Below are positions 16,375 to 24,816 of a DNA stretch of 40,965 bases, piece by piece. The stretch lies in contig JARRJY010000043.1 in assembly GCA_037388705.1 (NCBI GenBank), positions 1 to 40,965 on the forward strand, written 5' to 3'. Every line of letters begins with the position of its first letter. Within the stretch, counting starts at the first letter, position 1. The notes below the pieces were generated by a model that ran no database searches, had not been told where the DNA came from, and was given only the letters and a program-made list of their open reading frames with translations. Source of the DNA: JARRJY01 sp037388705 (GTDB taxonomy: Bacteria > Pseudomonadota > Gammaproteobacteria > UBA6429 > Thiohalophilaceae). Both the position numbers and the translations under genes were made by a program.

Positions 16375-17111
16375 GCTAATCTCCTTTGCTCACGTAGTTG
16401 AATAAGCTCAGACACTGAAACAAGTTTAACACCCTGTGCTTCAACGTGTGGAATCCATTGTTCCAATATTTCAAGCGTTATTTTGTAAGGGTGACCAATG
16501 GCAATAGCAGTACCTTTTGTCCTCGCCTGCTTCACCAGGGTATCCAGCTGGTTTTCTATGAACTGCCTGGTTTTGACATGATCCAGGAATACATCACGAA
16601 TTGCACTGTAGATGCCAACGCGCCTGGCATGCTGCAGCGCCACGCTGTCATGCGTCGTTTTGCTGTCGATAAAGTACAAACCGGGACGGTAAGCTGCCTT
16701 CATTACCGTTTCCATAGTGGTATCCATGCGGGTCAACAGGCTGCCCATATGGTTATTAAAACCAACGGCATGCGGAACCGCTGATAAATCATCTTTTACG
16801 GTTTTAACCAGTTCCACTTCGCTCATGGCCTGGTGTAAACCGCCGGGTCCCATCTTTTTGGCTTCATCTGACTGCATTGGCATATGTACAAAAATTTCCT
16901 GCTGTCGCTGATGGGCCTGCTCGGCCAGTTTTTTTGCATAAGGTGAATACGGTAAAAATGAAAACGTGATTTTGCCTGGCAGGTTAACTGCCCGGGTACC
17001 CTGCTTCAGCTGGTAACCCAAATCATCAATAATGATACTAATTACCGGTACCGGAAGCTTTTTCACATCCTGCTGATTTGCCCGTGCCGTTATTCGCGTT
17101 AAGAGTGTCAA
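16329..17111 (-). CDS. yibQ: Divergent polysaccharide deacetylase (YibQ), 5' end uncertain
   Basis: A YibQ/DUF610 family protein, related to NodB-type polysaccharide deacetylases and usually exported. Family motifs include VISIIIDDLGYQ near the start, FVHMPMQ, GFNNHMGS, LYFIDSKTT and GTAIAIGHPYKITLEIL. The gene order gpmI-envC-ctpA-yibQ is conserved in gammaproteobacteria. The annotated start, a TTG at 17111, lies beside a chimeric junction. The sequence upstream of about 17090 is a plus-strand copy of ctpA, so the real N-terminus and signal peptide are missing here. Residues before NQQDVKKLP should not be trusted. Confidence 0.85.
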   Translation of the reverse strand: MTLLTRITARANQQDVKKLPVPVISIIIDDLGYQLKQGTRAVNLPGKITFSFLPYSPYAKKLAEQAHQRQQEIFVHMPMQSDEAKKMGPGGLHQAMSEVELVKTVKDDLSAVPHAVGFNNHMGSLLTRMDTTMETVMKAAYRPGLYFIDSKTTHDSVALQHARRVGIYSAIRDVFLDHVKTRQFIENQLDTLVKQARTKGTAIAIGHPYKITLEILEQWIPHVEAQGVKLVSVSELIQLREQRRLAWQKSSSRSPRAVKN

Positions 17112-17117
17112 GAGTCG

Positions 17118-17237
17118 TATTCTCGAAGCAGGATTTGGTTACGTGCGTATTTCCCAGTTCCAGGAACGTACCGGTAGAGATTTAAACAAGGCCATTTCCA
17201 AACTGAAAAAAGAAAACAAGGGATCGTTGAAAGGACT
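17118..17237. repeat. 120-bp perfect inverted repeat, copy A (plus-strand ctpA fragment)
   Basis: Bases 17118-17237 read on the plus strand are identical to bases 17789-17670 read on the minus strand. The repeat encodes the CtpA stretch LEAGFGYVRISQFQERTGRD through LKKENKGSLKG. Just left of this copy, the plus strand continues upstream in CtpA frame (VIRVKSVKSRI), sequence that is missing from the minus-strand ctpA gene. A perfect repeat of this length inside a broken gene suggests a misassembly or an inversion. Confidence 0.9.
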
Positions 17238-18243
17238 ATTCCTTTATCTTCATTTTCAGTGACTTTAAGATCACTAAGTACAATATCAGGCTCAATGCCT
17301 TCTGCCTGTATCGAACGTTTGTTTGGCGTGTAATACCTTGCCGTGGTTAACTTCAGTGCGGTGTCATTACCCAGTGGTATAACTGTTTGTACCGAACCTT
17401 TACCAAAAGTGCGCGAACCCATTATGATGGCACGCTTGTGATCCTGCAGGGCACCGGCAACAATTTCTGAAGCAGAGGCAGAGCCACCATTCACCAGTAC
17501 CACCATCGGCGCACCTTTTAATAAATCACCCGGACGTGCATTGTGGGCCATGTGTGAACTCTCGTTTCGGCCTTCCACACTGACGATGCCACCTTTTTCA
17601 AGGAAGGTATCCGAAACCGATACCGCCGCATCCAGCAGGCCACCGGGGTTGTTACGTAAATCAAGCACCAGTCCTTTCAACGATCCCTTGTTTTCTTTTT
17701 TCAGTTTGGAAATGGCCTTGTTTAAATCTCTACCGGTACGTTCCTGGAACTGGGAAATACGCACGTAACCAAATCCTGCTTCGAGAATATACCTTTTACC
17801 GGTTTCTCATCGAGGCGGATGATGAAGTCACCGGCTTTTACACCGGCACGTTGTGCCGGCGTATCATCAATAGGTGAAATGACTTTCACGAACCCATCTT
17901 CCATGCCAACCACGATACCCAGGCCGCCAAACTCCCCGCGAGTACCAACACGCAGATCATTGAAGGCATCCTTGTCGAGGTATGTTGAATGGGGATCAAG
18001 CCCAGTAAGCATGCCGCGAATCGCATCTTCCAGCAGCTGTTTATCCTTGACCTCTTCGACGTAGTTTTCCTTGATTTTGCCAAACACTTCGCTCAGGGCA
18101 CGAATATCTGCCAAGGGTAAACGGGTGCTCGGGCTGTCATTGCTACGATCTGCAAGCACGCCACTTCCTGTTGCCAGGGAAATTCCCAGGGTAAGACCTA
18201 TCAATAAAATCAACAGGTTACGGGTAATACTATTCATTGCCAT
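17238..18243 (-). pseudogene. ctpA: C-terminal processing protease CtpA (S41), disrupted by a chimeric junction
   Basis: CtpA-type S41 proteases cut periplasmic proteins with a Ser/Lys dyad. The N-terminal half (18243 to about 17790) has a signal anchor, the NYVEEVKDKQLLEDAIRGML region, and a PDZ domain ending at RLDEKPVKG. Then about 35-50 residues are missing and the frame shifts. The rest (17789 to 17238) has GFGYVRISQF, LVLDLRNNPGGLL, the catalytic Ser in NGGSASASEIVAGALQDH and the Lys in GSRTFGKGSVQTVIPL. The C-terminal tail is lost at 17238, where a reversed copy of an internal segment begins. The start may be ATG 18243 or ATG 18237; AGGAG favours the latter. Confidence 0.85.
17670..17789. 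repeat. 120-bp perfect inverted repeat, copy B (within ctpA)
   Basis: This is the native-orientation partner of the copy at 17118-17237. The left end of the repeat, at 17789 on the minus strand, is exactly where the CtpA coding sequence jumps from the PDZ domain (EKPVKG) to GFGYVRISQF. The 432 bases between the copies hold the C-terminal part of CtpA. Confidence 0.9.
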
Positions 18244-18384
18244 GGACTCCTGTGGCGTCTTTAATTTCAGTCAGATTATTAAATAAAGTGATTACGTGCT
18301 TGATATTACAGCAATCTTTTATTGTGGACACCCAATATAGTCAAATATGGGCCAGGCGTGCAAACTTTTCAATGCCAGCGACTG

Positions 18385-19575
18385 TTAACCACGTCGCTGT
18401 TTTCGACACCATTTTCCCGGATTGGTTGGCTTACCTTTGTGGCGAATTTCAAAATACAGGCCACTTTGCTGCTGACCACCGCTGTTGCCAATGCTGGCAA
18501 TTTCCTCGCCGGCTTCCACCCAGTCGCCGGTTTCTCTGAACAGGCTCTGGTTATGACCATACAGACTCATGTAGCCATCACCGTGATCAATTATCAGCAA
18601 TAGCCCGTATCCCCTTAGCCAGTCTGCGTAGGCAACCCGGCCACGTGCCACTGCATGCACGGTCCGGCCCTGCGGTGCCCTGATAACAATACCGTTCCAC
18701 CTCAGGTTACCTGGTTGACGCCTTTTGCCATACACTTTTTTAATACTGCCGCTTGCTGGCCACTCGAGTTTTCCACGTAACCTGGCAAACGGTAAACTTT
18801 CATCGGGCACCCTGAGTAATTCCGGCATCACTTCGCGAATGGCCTGTAACAATCGCTGAATTTGTTTTTCATTTTCCAGCAGCCGGGATAATTTTTTGTC
18901 CTTGCTGTTTAATTCCTTTCTTAATTGCACGACAACAACAGCCCGTTTGTTGTAACTTTTTTCAAGTTGCTGTTTTTCTGCCAGTTGCTGTTGTTTTAAT
19001 TTTGTTAATACCTGCTGCTGTTGTTCTATGTCTGTCTTAATCTTTTCAAGCCTGCTAATAGTTTGTAATGCCTTATCAATTCGCTGTGTGCGTGCCTTGT
19101 TGAAATAATTGTAATAAGTCATCACGCGACTGACTGCAGCCGGATCCTGTTGGTTAAGAATGAGCTTAAGGTATTCCTGCCGACCGTTCTTGTAGGCGGT
19201 ACGTAATTGCTCGGCCAGCAAACTACGTTGTACTGACAGTTCTTTTTCATGATGACGTTTTTCTTTAAACAGCTTTTTTAAACGTTTTTGCTGCTGCCTG
19301 TATTTTTGATTGATTTGTTTGAGATTACTGACGGTTTTACCAATCGCCATCTCGATCTTTTGCAGCTCCCGGCTGGCATTACTATGCCGGGTGCGAGTTG
19401 AGTTAATTTCTTCTTGTAACGAAGAAATATTTTTACGCAGTACTTTTAGTTCGGCTTGTTTTTGCTCGCGCTCCTGATCAGAAAGCGAGCCCACTGAATA
19501 GGCAGGAAAACCCGCTGCCAGTACCAGCAGCAGTAACAGAAATAAAAACGGCTTGTTTGAGGTGGTTAACAGCAA
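18385..19575 (-). CDS. envC: EnvC-type murein hydrolase activator
   Basis: EnvC activates the septal amidases AmiA and AmiB during cell division. The 396-residue protein has an N-terminal signal (FLFLLLLLVLAAGFPAYS), a long coiled coil over residues about 28-260 rich in Gln, Lys and Glu, and a C-terminal LytM/M23 domain (GSIKKVYGKRRQPGNLRWNG, IIDHGDGYMSLYGHNQSL, GLYFEIRHKGKP). The family lacks the full set of zinc ligands of active M23 enzymes. The start is a TTG with GGGGAG 4 bases before it. It lies between gpmI and ctpA in the conserved order. Confidence 0.94.
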   Translation of the reverse strand: MLLTTSNKPFLFLLLLLVLAAGFPAYSVGSLSDQEREQKQAELKVLRKNISSLQEEINSTRTRHSNASRELQKIEMAIGKTVSNLKQINQKYRQQQKRLKKLFKEKRHHEKELSVQRSLLAEQLRTAYKNGRQEYLKLILNQQDPAAVSRVMTYYNYFNKARTQRIDKALQTISRLEKIKTDIEQQQQVLTKLKQQQLAEKQQLEKSYNKRAVVVVQLRKELNSKDKKLSRLLENEKQIQRLLQAIREVMPELLRVPDESLPFARLRGKLEWPASGSIKKVYGKRRQPGNLRWNGIVIRAPQGRTVHAVARGRVAYADWLRGYGLLLIIDHGDGYMSLYGHNQSLFRETGDWVEAGEEIASIGNSGGQQQSGLYFEIRHKGKPTNPGKWCRKQRRG

Positions 19576-19610
19576 CTATCTCCCCTTGTTTACGGGAGAT
19601 AGTTATACCA

Positions 19611-21152
19611 TTAAATCAGGCTGGATTGTGACTCATCTTCAACGGGACTGACCAGGGCGTGGCCATTCATTTCAACCGGCTGTTCCAGGCCCATTAAATA
19701 CAGCATGGTAGGTGCAATATCTGACAGGGCCCCGGTCGCTTCAAGCTGAGCATCCCTTCCGACATAGATAAGCGGAACCGGGTTAGTGGTATGCGCAGTA
19801 TGTGGCTGACCGGTTTCTTCATCATACATCTTTTCGGCATTACCATGGTCTGCTGTAATCAGCATCTCGCCGCCAACATTAACAACAGATTCCACAACAC
19901 GCCCCAGGCAGTCATCAAGCGCCTCGATGGCCTTTACGGTCGCATCAAAGTTACCACTATGCCCGACCATATCTGGATTCGCATAGTTGCAGATAATGAC
20001 ATCATATTTACCACTTTCGACTGCTTCAACGAGCTTGTCCGTCAACTCAGGCGCATTCATTTGCGGCTGTAAATCATAGGTCGCCACGTTAGGTGAATTG
20101 ACTAGGATGCGATCTTCAAATTCAAACGGCTCTTCACGTCCACCATTAAAAAAGAATGTCACATGGGCATACTTTTCTGTTTCGGCAATCCGTAACTGGT
20201 GCATACCCAGCGAAGAAATGTATTCGCCAAACACGTTCTTCAAACGGTCGGGTGGATAGGCCACCGGAATATCATATTCAGAGTTATATTCTGTCAGGCT
20301 GACAAAGCTACCCAGCTTGGGTACCACTTCACGCTCAAAGGCATCGAAATCTGCTTCAATAAACGGCCGGGTAATCTGGCGCGCGCGATCCGATCGATAA
20401 TTCATGAACACCATGACATCACCGTCTTCAACTTTTATCGGCTTACCATCCTCGTTCAGGATGGCGGTGGCCTGAACAAACTCGTCCGTTTCTTCGCGGC
20501 TGTAGGCAAGATCCAGCCCTTCCATGGCACTGTCTGCCTGGAACTCTGCCTTGCCCTGCGTAATCAGATCATAGGCACTTTGAATACGTGGCCAGCGATG
20601 ATCCCTGTCCATGGCGTAATAACGACCAATGATCGAAGCAAAACGACCACCACCAATTTCAGCAAATTTCTGTTCCATTTTATTAATGGAATCCGTTGCA
20701 CTTTTTGGCGCCGTATCGCGGCCATCAAGAAAAGCGTGCAAATAGACTCTCTTGGCACCCTGTTTGACCGCCAGCTCGGCCATGGCATGAATATGCTCTT
20801 CGTGACTGTGTACACCGCCCTCGGAAAGCAAGCCGAGAATATGTATCGCCTTGTCGCTTTCAATCGCCAGGTTAACGGCATCCACCAGGGTCTGGTTGCT
20901 GAAAAATGACCCGGTTTTAATGGAGCGACTTACACGCGTGTACTCCTGGTAAACCACGCGGCCAGCACCCAGGTTGAGGTGACCGACCTCTGAATTACCC
21001 ATTTGGCCTGCCGGCAGGCCAACTTCAGCCCCGGAACCACGAATGAAGGTCACCGGTTTATGGGCATTGGCAATCGCGTTACCGTCGGTCTCTTCTGAAT
21101 AGCCCCAGCCATCCAGGATAACCAGTAACATTGGTTTTATATTCAATGACAT
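19611..21152 (-). CDS. gpmI: 2,3-bisphosphoglycerate-independent phosphoglycerate mutase
   Basis: GpmI interconverts 3- and 2-phosphoglycerate in glycolysis using two manganese ions. The 513-residue protein has the metal site DGWGYSEETDGNAIANA, the phosphoserine site MGNSEVGHLNLGAGR, HAFLDGRDTAPKSA, YYAMDRDHRW, VFMNYRSDRARQIT, CNYANPDMVGHSGN and TADHGNAEKM. The length is that of the family. It is first in the minus-strand gpmI-envC-ctpA-yibQ cluster, divergent from the arsR-secB-gpsA cluster, as in E. coli for gpmM-envC-yibQ and yibN-grxC-secB-gpsA. Confidence 0.98.
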   Translation of the reverse strand: MSLNIKPMLLVILDGWGYSEETDGNAIANAHKPVTFIRGSGAEVGLPAGQMGNSEVGHLNLGAGRVVYQEYTRVSRSIKTGSFFSNQTLVDAVNLAIESDKAIHILGLLSEGGVHSHEEHIHAMAELAVKQGAKRVYLHAFLDGRDTAPKSATDSINKMEQKFAEIGGGRFASIIGRYYAMDRDHRWPRIQSAYDLITQGKAEFQADSAMEGLDLAYSREETDEFVQATAILNEDGKPIKVEDGDVMVFMNYRSDRARQITRPFIEADFDAFEREVVPKLGSFVSLTEYNSEYDIPVAYPPDRLKNVFGEYISSLGMHQLRIAETEKYAHVTFFFNGGREEPFEFEDRILVNSPNVATYDLQPQMNAPELTDKLVEAVESGKYDVIICNYANPDMVGHSGNFDATVKAIEALDDCLGRVVESVVNVGGEMLITADHGNAEKMYDEETGQPHTAHTTNPVPLIYVGRDAQLEATGALSDIAPTMLYLMGLEQPVEMNGHALVSPVEDESQSSLI

Positions 21153-21401
21153 AGAGTATATCGAACTATAATCAATCGTTGTTTTGGTGAAAATTTAGAC
21201 CAATTCTAACCTAAAAGTGCCCTTATTTCTTCTCTTTGCAGCTTCCGTGCCACTCGCTGATAGAAAAAAAGGGTTTTTTGACAGAAAAGCCTTCTCAAAC
21301 GGTAGATAATTGTATAATGTTTTATTAATAAAGGGCAGCATAAAACATAATCATAATTGCCTTGAATTTTGTAGCATTATTAGTTGTATGGGTCTGAATC
21401 T

Positions 21402-21722
21402 ATGGAAGAAAACACAGCCGTAAATATTTTAATGTCGCGTGATGATGATATTGACCGCGCCTCGAGATCACTGAAGGCCATGTCACATCCTTTACGCCTT
21501 AAAATCCTATGCACTTTAGGGGATCAGGAAATAAGCGTGCAGGACATCGTTGAGCACGTAGGCACTTCACAAAGCAACATTTCACAACACCTGGCAATTT
21601 TACGTGATAAAGGTATTCTTGATTCACGCAAAGATGCTAACCGTGTTTATTACCGCGTTGGAGATTCGCGCACTTTGCGCCTTATCGATATGATGCGCGA
21701 AGTTTTCTGTAGCAGTCAGTAA
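21402..21722 (+). CDS. ArsR-family regulator, probable persulfide sensor (SqrR/BigR/YgaV type)
   Basis: A 106-residue winged-helix repressor. From ATG 21402, the helix-turn-helix is HVGTSQSNISQHLAILRDKG and the wing is KDANRVYYRVGD. Two Cys, C37 (LKILCTLG) and C103 (REVFCSSQ), are 66 residues apart. This is the spacing I recall for the persulfide-sensing pair of SqrR and BigR, which release DNA when the two Cys form a polysulfide bridge. It heads a cluster of DUF2892, rhodanese, glutaredoxin and thioredoxin genes, like E. coli ygaV-ygaP. A TTG at 21384 would add six residues. The AT-rich upstream region has TATAAT at 21313-21318. Confidence 0.85.
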   Translation: MEENTAVNILMSRDDDIDRASRSLKAMSHPLRLKILCTLGDQEISVQDIVEHVGTSQSNISQHLAILRDKGILDSRKDANRVYYRVGDSRTLRLIDMMREVFCSSQ

Positions 21723-21809
21723 TTAACTCTTGAAATAGCTTTTCTGATTCCATACATCAGTACCATCTGGTGTGTGGAACACTATTGTTTGAATTTATTG
21801 AGGTATAGT

Positions 21810-22028
21810 ATGACAACTGAACGTTTAATTCGCATTATGGCCGGTTTTGTTATTTTGTTATCCTTGGGCCTTGGCGCAGAAGCCAGCCCGATATTTCACA
21901 ATGTTAACTGGTTATGGTTAACCGCGTTTGCCGGCTTTAATCTTTTCCAGAGTGGTTTTACCCGGTTTTGTCCGCCTGAATTCCTCTTTAAAAAACTGGG
22001 TATTAAATCCGGTGGATGTTGTAGTTAA
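21810..22028 (+). CDS. DUF2892 (YgaP-type transmembrane) protein
   Basis: A 72-residue membrane protein with two helices (residues about 8-27 and 35-52), and FTRFCPPEFLFKKLGIKSGGCCS at the C-terminus. DUF2892 forms the membrane part of E. coli YgaP, a rhodanese that binds sulfur at the inner membrane. Here it is a separate protein directly after the ArsR regulator and before a rhodanese gene. GAGGT lies five bases before ATG 21810; a GTG at 21774 in frame has no ribosome site. The Cys in CPPE and the terminal CC could carry sulfur, which is speculative. Confidence 0.85.
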   Translation: MTTERLIRIMAGFVILLSLGLGAEASPIFHNVNWLWLTAFAGFNLFQSGFTRFCPPEFLFKKLGIKSGGCCS

Positions 22029-22077
22029 TTCAAATACCATTCATTTTTAGTTTCTCAGATAGAAAGAGATAACACCG

Positions 22078-22503
22078 ATGGAAAATCTTGGCACTTTCAT
22101 CTCGAATAACCTGTTACTGGTTATGGCGTTTATTGTCGTGCTGGCAATGCTTTTCATGAACATCTTTGGCCCTATGTTAAAAGGTTACAAGGTGATTACA
22201 CCCGCCATGGCGACACAAATGATTAACCAGCAAAATGCGCTGGTTCTTGATATACGTCAAGACAATGAATACGTTGGTGGGCATATCATTAACGCAACGC
22301 ATATCCCTTTGTCGCATCTAAAAGATCGCCTGGGAGAACTTGAGAAACATAAAAACAAACCCGTGATAGCTGTTTGTCGCTCCGGTCACCGTTCATCGGG
22401 TGCCTGTGTAACATTGAAAAAAGCCGGGTTTGAATCGGTATACAACTTAAGTGGCGGGGTGCTGGCATGGGAAAGTGCCAACCTGCCACTGACAAAAAGT
22501 TAG
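22078..22503 (+). CDS. yibN: Membrane-anchored rhodanese (YibN)
   Basis: A 141-residue protein with one N-terminal membrane helix (LLLVMAFIVVLAMLFMNIF), then a rhodanese domain with the active-site loop AVCRSGHRSSGAC. The Cys takes up sulfane sulfur. YibN sits beside grxC-secB-gpsA in E. coli, so the position is ancestral. Together with the ArsR regulator and the DUF2892 protein it looks like a sulfur-handling unit at the inner membrane. AGAAAGAGAT lies upstream of the ATG. Confidence 0.93.
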   Translation: MENLGTFISNNLLLVMAFIVVLAMLFMNIFGPMLKGYKVITPAMATQMINQQNALVLDIRQDNEYVGGHIINATHIPLSHLKDRLGELEKHKNKPVIAVCRSGHRSSGACVTLKKAGFESVYNLSGGVLAWESANLPLTKS

Positions 22504-22509
22504 GAAAAA

Positions 22510-22773
22510 ATGAACATGTCAGATGTTGTGATGTATAGCACCGGCTATTGTCCATACTGTGTGCGCGCAAAAATGTTGTTAAAACAAAAAAATGTAGAGT
22601 TCACCGATATTCGTGTCGATGTGGAATCTGATCGTCGTGATGAAATGGTGCAGCGCAGTGGCCGTACCAGCGTGCCACAAATATTTATTAATGACTTCCA
22701 TGTCGGCGGTTGTGATGACCTGTTTGCCCTTGAACAGGCCGGCGAACTCGATAACAAGCTGGGTTTAGCTTAA
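22510..22773 (+). CDS. grxC: Glutaredoxin 3
   Basis: An 87-residue class I glutaredoxin with the dithiol active site CPYC in YSTGYCPYCVRAKMLL. The family signatures TSVPQIFINDFHVGGCDDL include the cis-Pro and the glutathione-binding GGCDD. It reduces disulfides and glutathionylated proteins with glutathione. The ATG at 22510 has AGGAAAAA just before it; a second ATG lies two codons later. It is 6 bases after yibN and 18 before the thioredoxin gene, so it is in one operon. Confidence 0.95.
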   Translation: MNMSDVVMYSTGYCPYCVRAKMLLKQKNVEFTDIRVDVESDRRDEMVQRSGRTSVPQIFINDFHVGGCDDLFALEQAGELDNKLGLA

Positions 22774-22791
22774 AGACATCTCTTTATAATC

Positions 22792-23223
22792 ATGGCCGCT
22801 CTTCACATCGTATGCCCACATTGTGACAGCACCAACCGCGTACCCGCCGAAAAACTGGCCAGCGGTGGTAAATGCGGCAAGTGTAAAGACAACCTGTTTA
22901 TGGGCAAACCCCTCGAGCTGGATGCCAGCAACTTTAACAAGCATATTTCCAAAAGCGATATCCCGGTCCTGGTGGATTTCTGGGCCCCCTGGTGTGGGCC
23001 CTGTAAAATGATGACACCTGTTTTTAAACAGGCTGCCGCCCAGCTGGAACCCCGCGTTCGTCTTGCCAAGGTCAATACCGAGCAGGAACAACAGCTTTCT
23101 GCCCGTTACCAGATACGCAGTATTCCCACCCTGGCTATCTACAAGCGCGGCAAGGAAATCGCCCGCACCGCCGGCGCCATGGATTTAAACAGCCTGAAAA
23201 ACTGGGTAAACCAGCATATCTAG
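22792..23223 (+). CDS. trxC: Thioredoxin 2 with N-terminal zinc ribbon
   Basis: A 143-residue thioredoxin of the TrxC type. The N-terminus has two CxxC pairs (VCPHCDST and KCGKCKDN) that bind zinc in E. coli Trx2. The thioredoxin fold follows, with active site WAPWCGPCKMM and cis-Pro in IRSIPTLAIY. TrxC is often tied to oxidative stress. It is not normally part of the yibN-grxC-secB-gpsA cluster in E. coli, so its placement here adds a third thiol-redox protein downstream of a persulfide-type regulator. No clear ribosome site is seen before the ATG. Confidence 0.95.
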   Translation: MAALHIVCPHCDSTNRVPAEKLASGGKCGKCKDNLFMGKPLELDASNFNKHISKSDIPVLVDFWAPWCGPCKMMTPVFKQAAAQLEPRVRLAKVNTEQEQQLSARYQIRSIPTLAIYKRGKEIARTAGAMDLNSLKNWVNQHI

Positions 23224-23312
23224 AGCCGCTACAGTGCCATTTTGGCCCTATTCTGGTACTATGCCGCATCCAATTTACAAGCTTTAAGTGACTCTAATTT
23301 CTGGAAAAAATC

Positions 23313-23798
23313 ATGTCTGAGAATACTGAAAACAACCAGGCCACCGACCAGGCCGAACAGCAATTTGCCATTCAGAAAATCTACATCAAGGATATCTCTT
23401 TCGAATCGCCCAACTCACCCGCGGTGTTTACGGAAGAATGGCAACCTGAATCAAACCTTGAACTCAACACTAACGGTAAAAAGCTGGAAGATAATATTTA
23501 TGAAGTCGTGCTGTCGTTAACTGTCACGGTTAAAAACAACGACAAGGTGGCGCACCTGGTTGAAATCCAGCAATGCGGTATTTTCAATATTGCCGGCTTT
23601 AATGATAATGACCTGTCAAACATGCTGGGCGCTTTCTGTCCCAATATCCTGTTCCCGTACGCACGCGAAGCCATATCAGACCTGGTTACCCGTGGCGGCT
23701 TCCCGCAGTTATTACTGGCACCGGTCAACTTTGATGCGCTGTATGCCCAGCACCTGCAACAAATGCAGGCCAATTCTGAAGAGCAGGAAAAACACTAA
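23313..23798 (+). CDS. secB: Protein-export chaperone SecB
   Basis: SecB keeps precursor proteins unfolded and hands them to SecA. The 161-residue protein starts with an acidic, Gln-rich tail and then QFAIQKIYIKDISFESPNSP, followed by VVLSLTVTVKNNDKVAHLVEIQQCGIF, LGAFCPNILFPYAREAISDL and the conserved end RGGFPQLLLAPVNFDALY. The length fits the tetrameric family. It lies seven bases before gpsA, as in E. coli. Confidence 0.97.
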   Translation: MSENTENNQATDQAEQQFAIQKIYIKDISFESPNSPAVFTEEWQPESNLELNTNGKKLEDNIYEVVLSLTVTVKNNDKVAHLVEIQQCGIFNIAGFNDNDLSNMLGAFCPNILFPYAREAISDLVTRGGFPQLLLAPVNFDALYAQHLQQMQANSEEQEKH

Positions 23799-23804
23799 CT
23801 CAAG

Positions 23805-24812
23805 ATGAATCGTCCGCCGTTAAGTTTTGCTGTGCTCGGTGCCGGCTCATGGGGAACGGCACTGGCCATGTTGCTGGCGGATAATGGTTACCCGGTTCAC
23901 CTCTGGGCGCATCATGAGCAACACGCCGAGGCCATGAACCAGCAACGTTCAAACGAACGCTTTCTGCCCGGCATTGCCTTCCCCGCCAACCTGCAAGTCA
24001 GTGCCGATCTAGAAAAGTTAATCGCCCAGGCCGATACCATCCTTGTTGTTGTTCCCAGCCATGCCTTTCGGCAAACCCTGGTTGCCATAAAACCGTTACT
24101 TAACAAGCGTCACCGTATTGCCTGGGGCACCAAGGGTCTCGAACCTGACTCGCAAAAACTCTGTCATCAACAGGCCGTTGAAGTGCTGGGAAATGATATC
24201 GCGCTTGCCGTGGTATCCGGCCCGACGTTTGCCAAAGAAGTGGCCATGAAACAACCCGGTGCAGTAACCGTCGCATCAAGTGATAACCACTTTGCCAGAG
24301 AGATGGCGCTGGCTTTACACAACGATCATTTCCGCGCTTATACTGGTGAAGATATTATTGGTGTGGAAATCGGTGGTGCAGTGAAGAATGTCATGGCGAT
24401 TGCTGCTGGCGTTGCCGATGGCCTGGGCTTTGGTGCCAATACCCGTGCTGCCTTGATTGCCCGTGGCCTTGCGGAAGTTTCCCGTCTTGGCGTAGCACTG
24501 GGTGGCCAACAGGAAACCTTTATCGGTTTAACCGGTTTAGGCGACCTGGTATTAACCTGTACCGACAACCAGTCGCGTAACCGTCGTTTTGGTATAGCCA
24601 TGGGCAAGGGCGAAAACAGGGAACAGGCCATTACCGATATTGGCCAGGTAGTAGAAGGTATTAACACGGCGAAAGAAGTCTATGGCCTGGCACAACAACA
24701 CCACGTGGACATGCCCATTACCGAACAGGTTTACAAAGTATTGTATGAAAACCTGTCACCCCAGGAAGCCGTGCTTAACCTGTTTAACCGCGAACCCAAA
24801 CCCGAGATTTAA
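23805..24812 (+). CDS. gpsA: Glycerol-3-phosphate dehydrogenase [NAD(P)+]
   Basis: GpsA makes sn-glycerol 3-phosphate from dihydroxyacetone phosphate for phospholipid synthesis. The 335-residue protein has the nucleotide-binding LGAGSWGTALAMLL, VVPSHAFR, WGTKGLEPD, VSGPTFAKEV, the catalytic Lys in GGAVKNVMAIAAGVADGLG, and GLGDLVLTCTDNQSRNRRFG. It ends the secB-gpsA pair. No cysE follows; instead the integron integrase gene ends four bases beyond on the other strand. This makes the 3' end of gpsA the left boundary of the integron. Confidence 0.98.
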   Translation: MNRPPLSFAVLGAGSWGTALAMLLADNGYPVHLWAHHEQHAEAMNQQRSNERFLPGIAFPANLQVSADLEKLIAQADTILVVVPSHAFRQTLVAIKPLLNKRHRIAWGTKGLEPDSQKLCHQQAVEVLGNDIALAVVSGPTFAKEVAMKQPGAVTVASSDNHFAREMALALHNDHFRAYTGEDIIGVEIGGAVKNVMAIAAGVADGLGFGANTRAALIARGLAEVSRLGVALGGQQETFIGLTGLGDLVLTCTDNQSRNRRFGIAMGKGENREQAITDIGQVVEGINTAKEVYGLAQQHHVDMPITEQVYKVLYENLSPQEAVLNLFNREPKPEI

Positions 24813-24816
24813 AATT

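Noticed and set aside
20199..20909. 236-codon open frame on the plus strand
   Set aside because: Antisense shadow of gpmI, which has all catalytic motifs.
21278..21318. TTGACA and TATAAT as the arsR promoter
   Set aside because: The gap is 29 bases, far from the 16-18 needed; only the -10 box was kept as a note.
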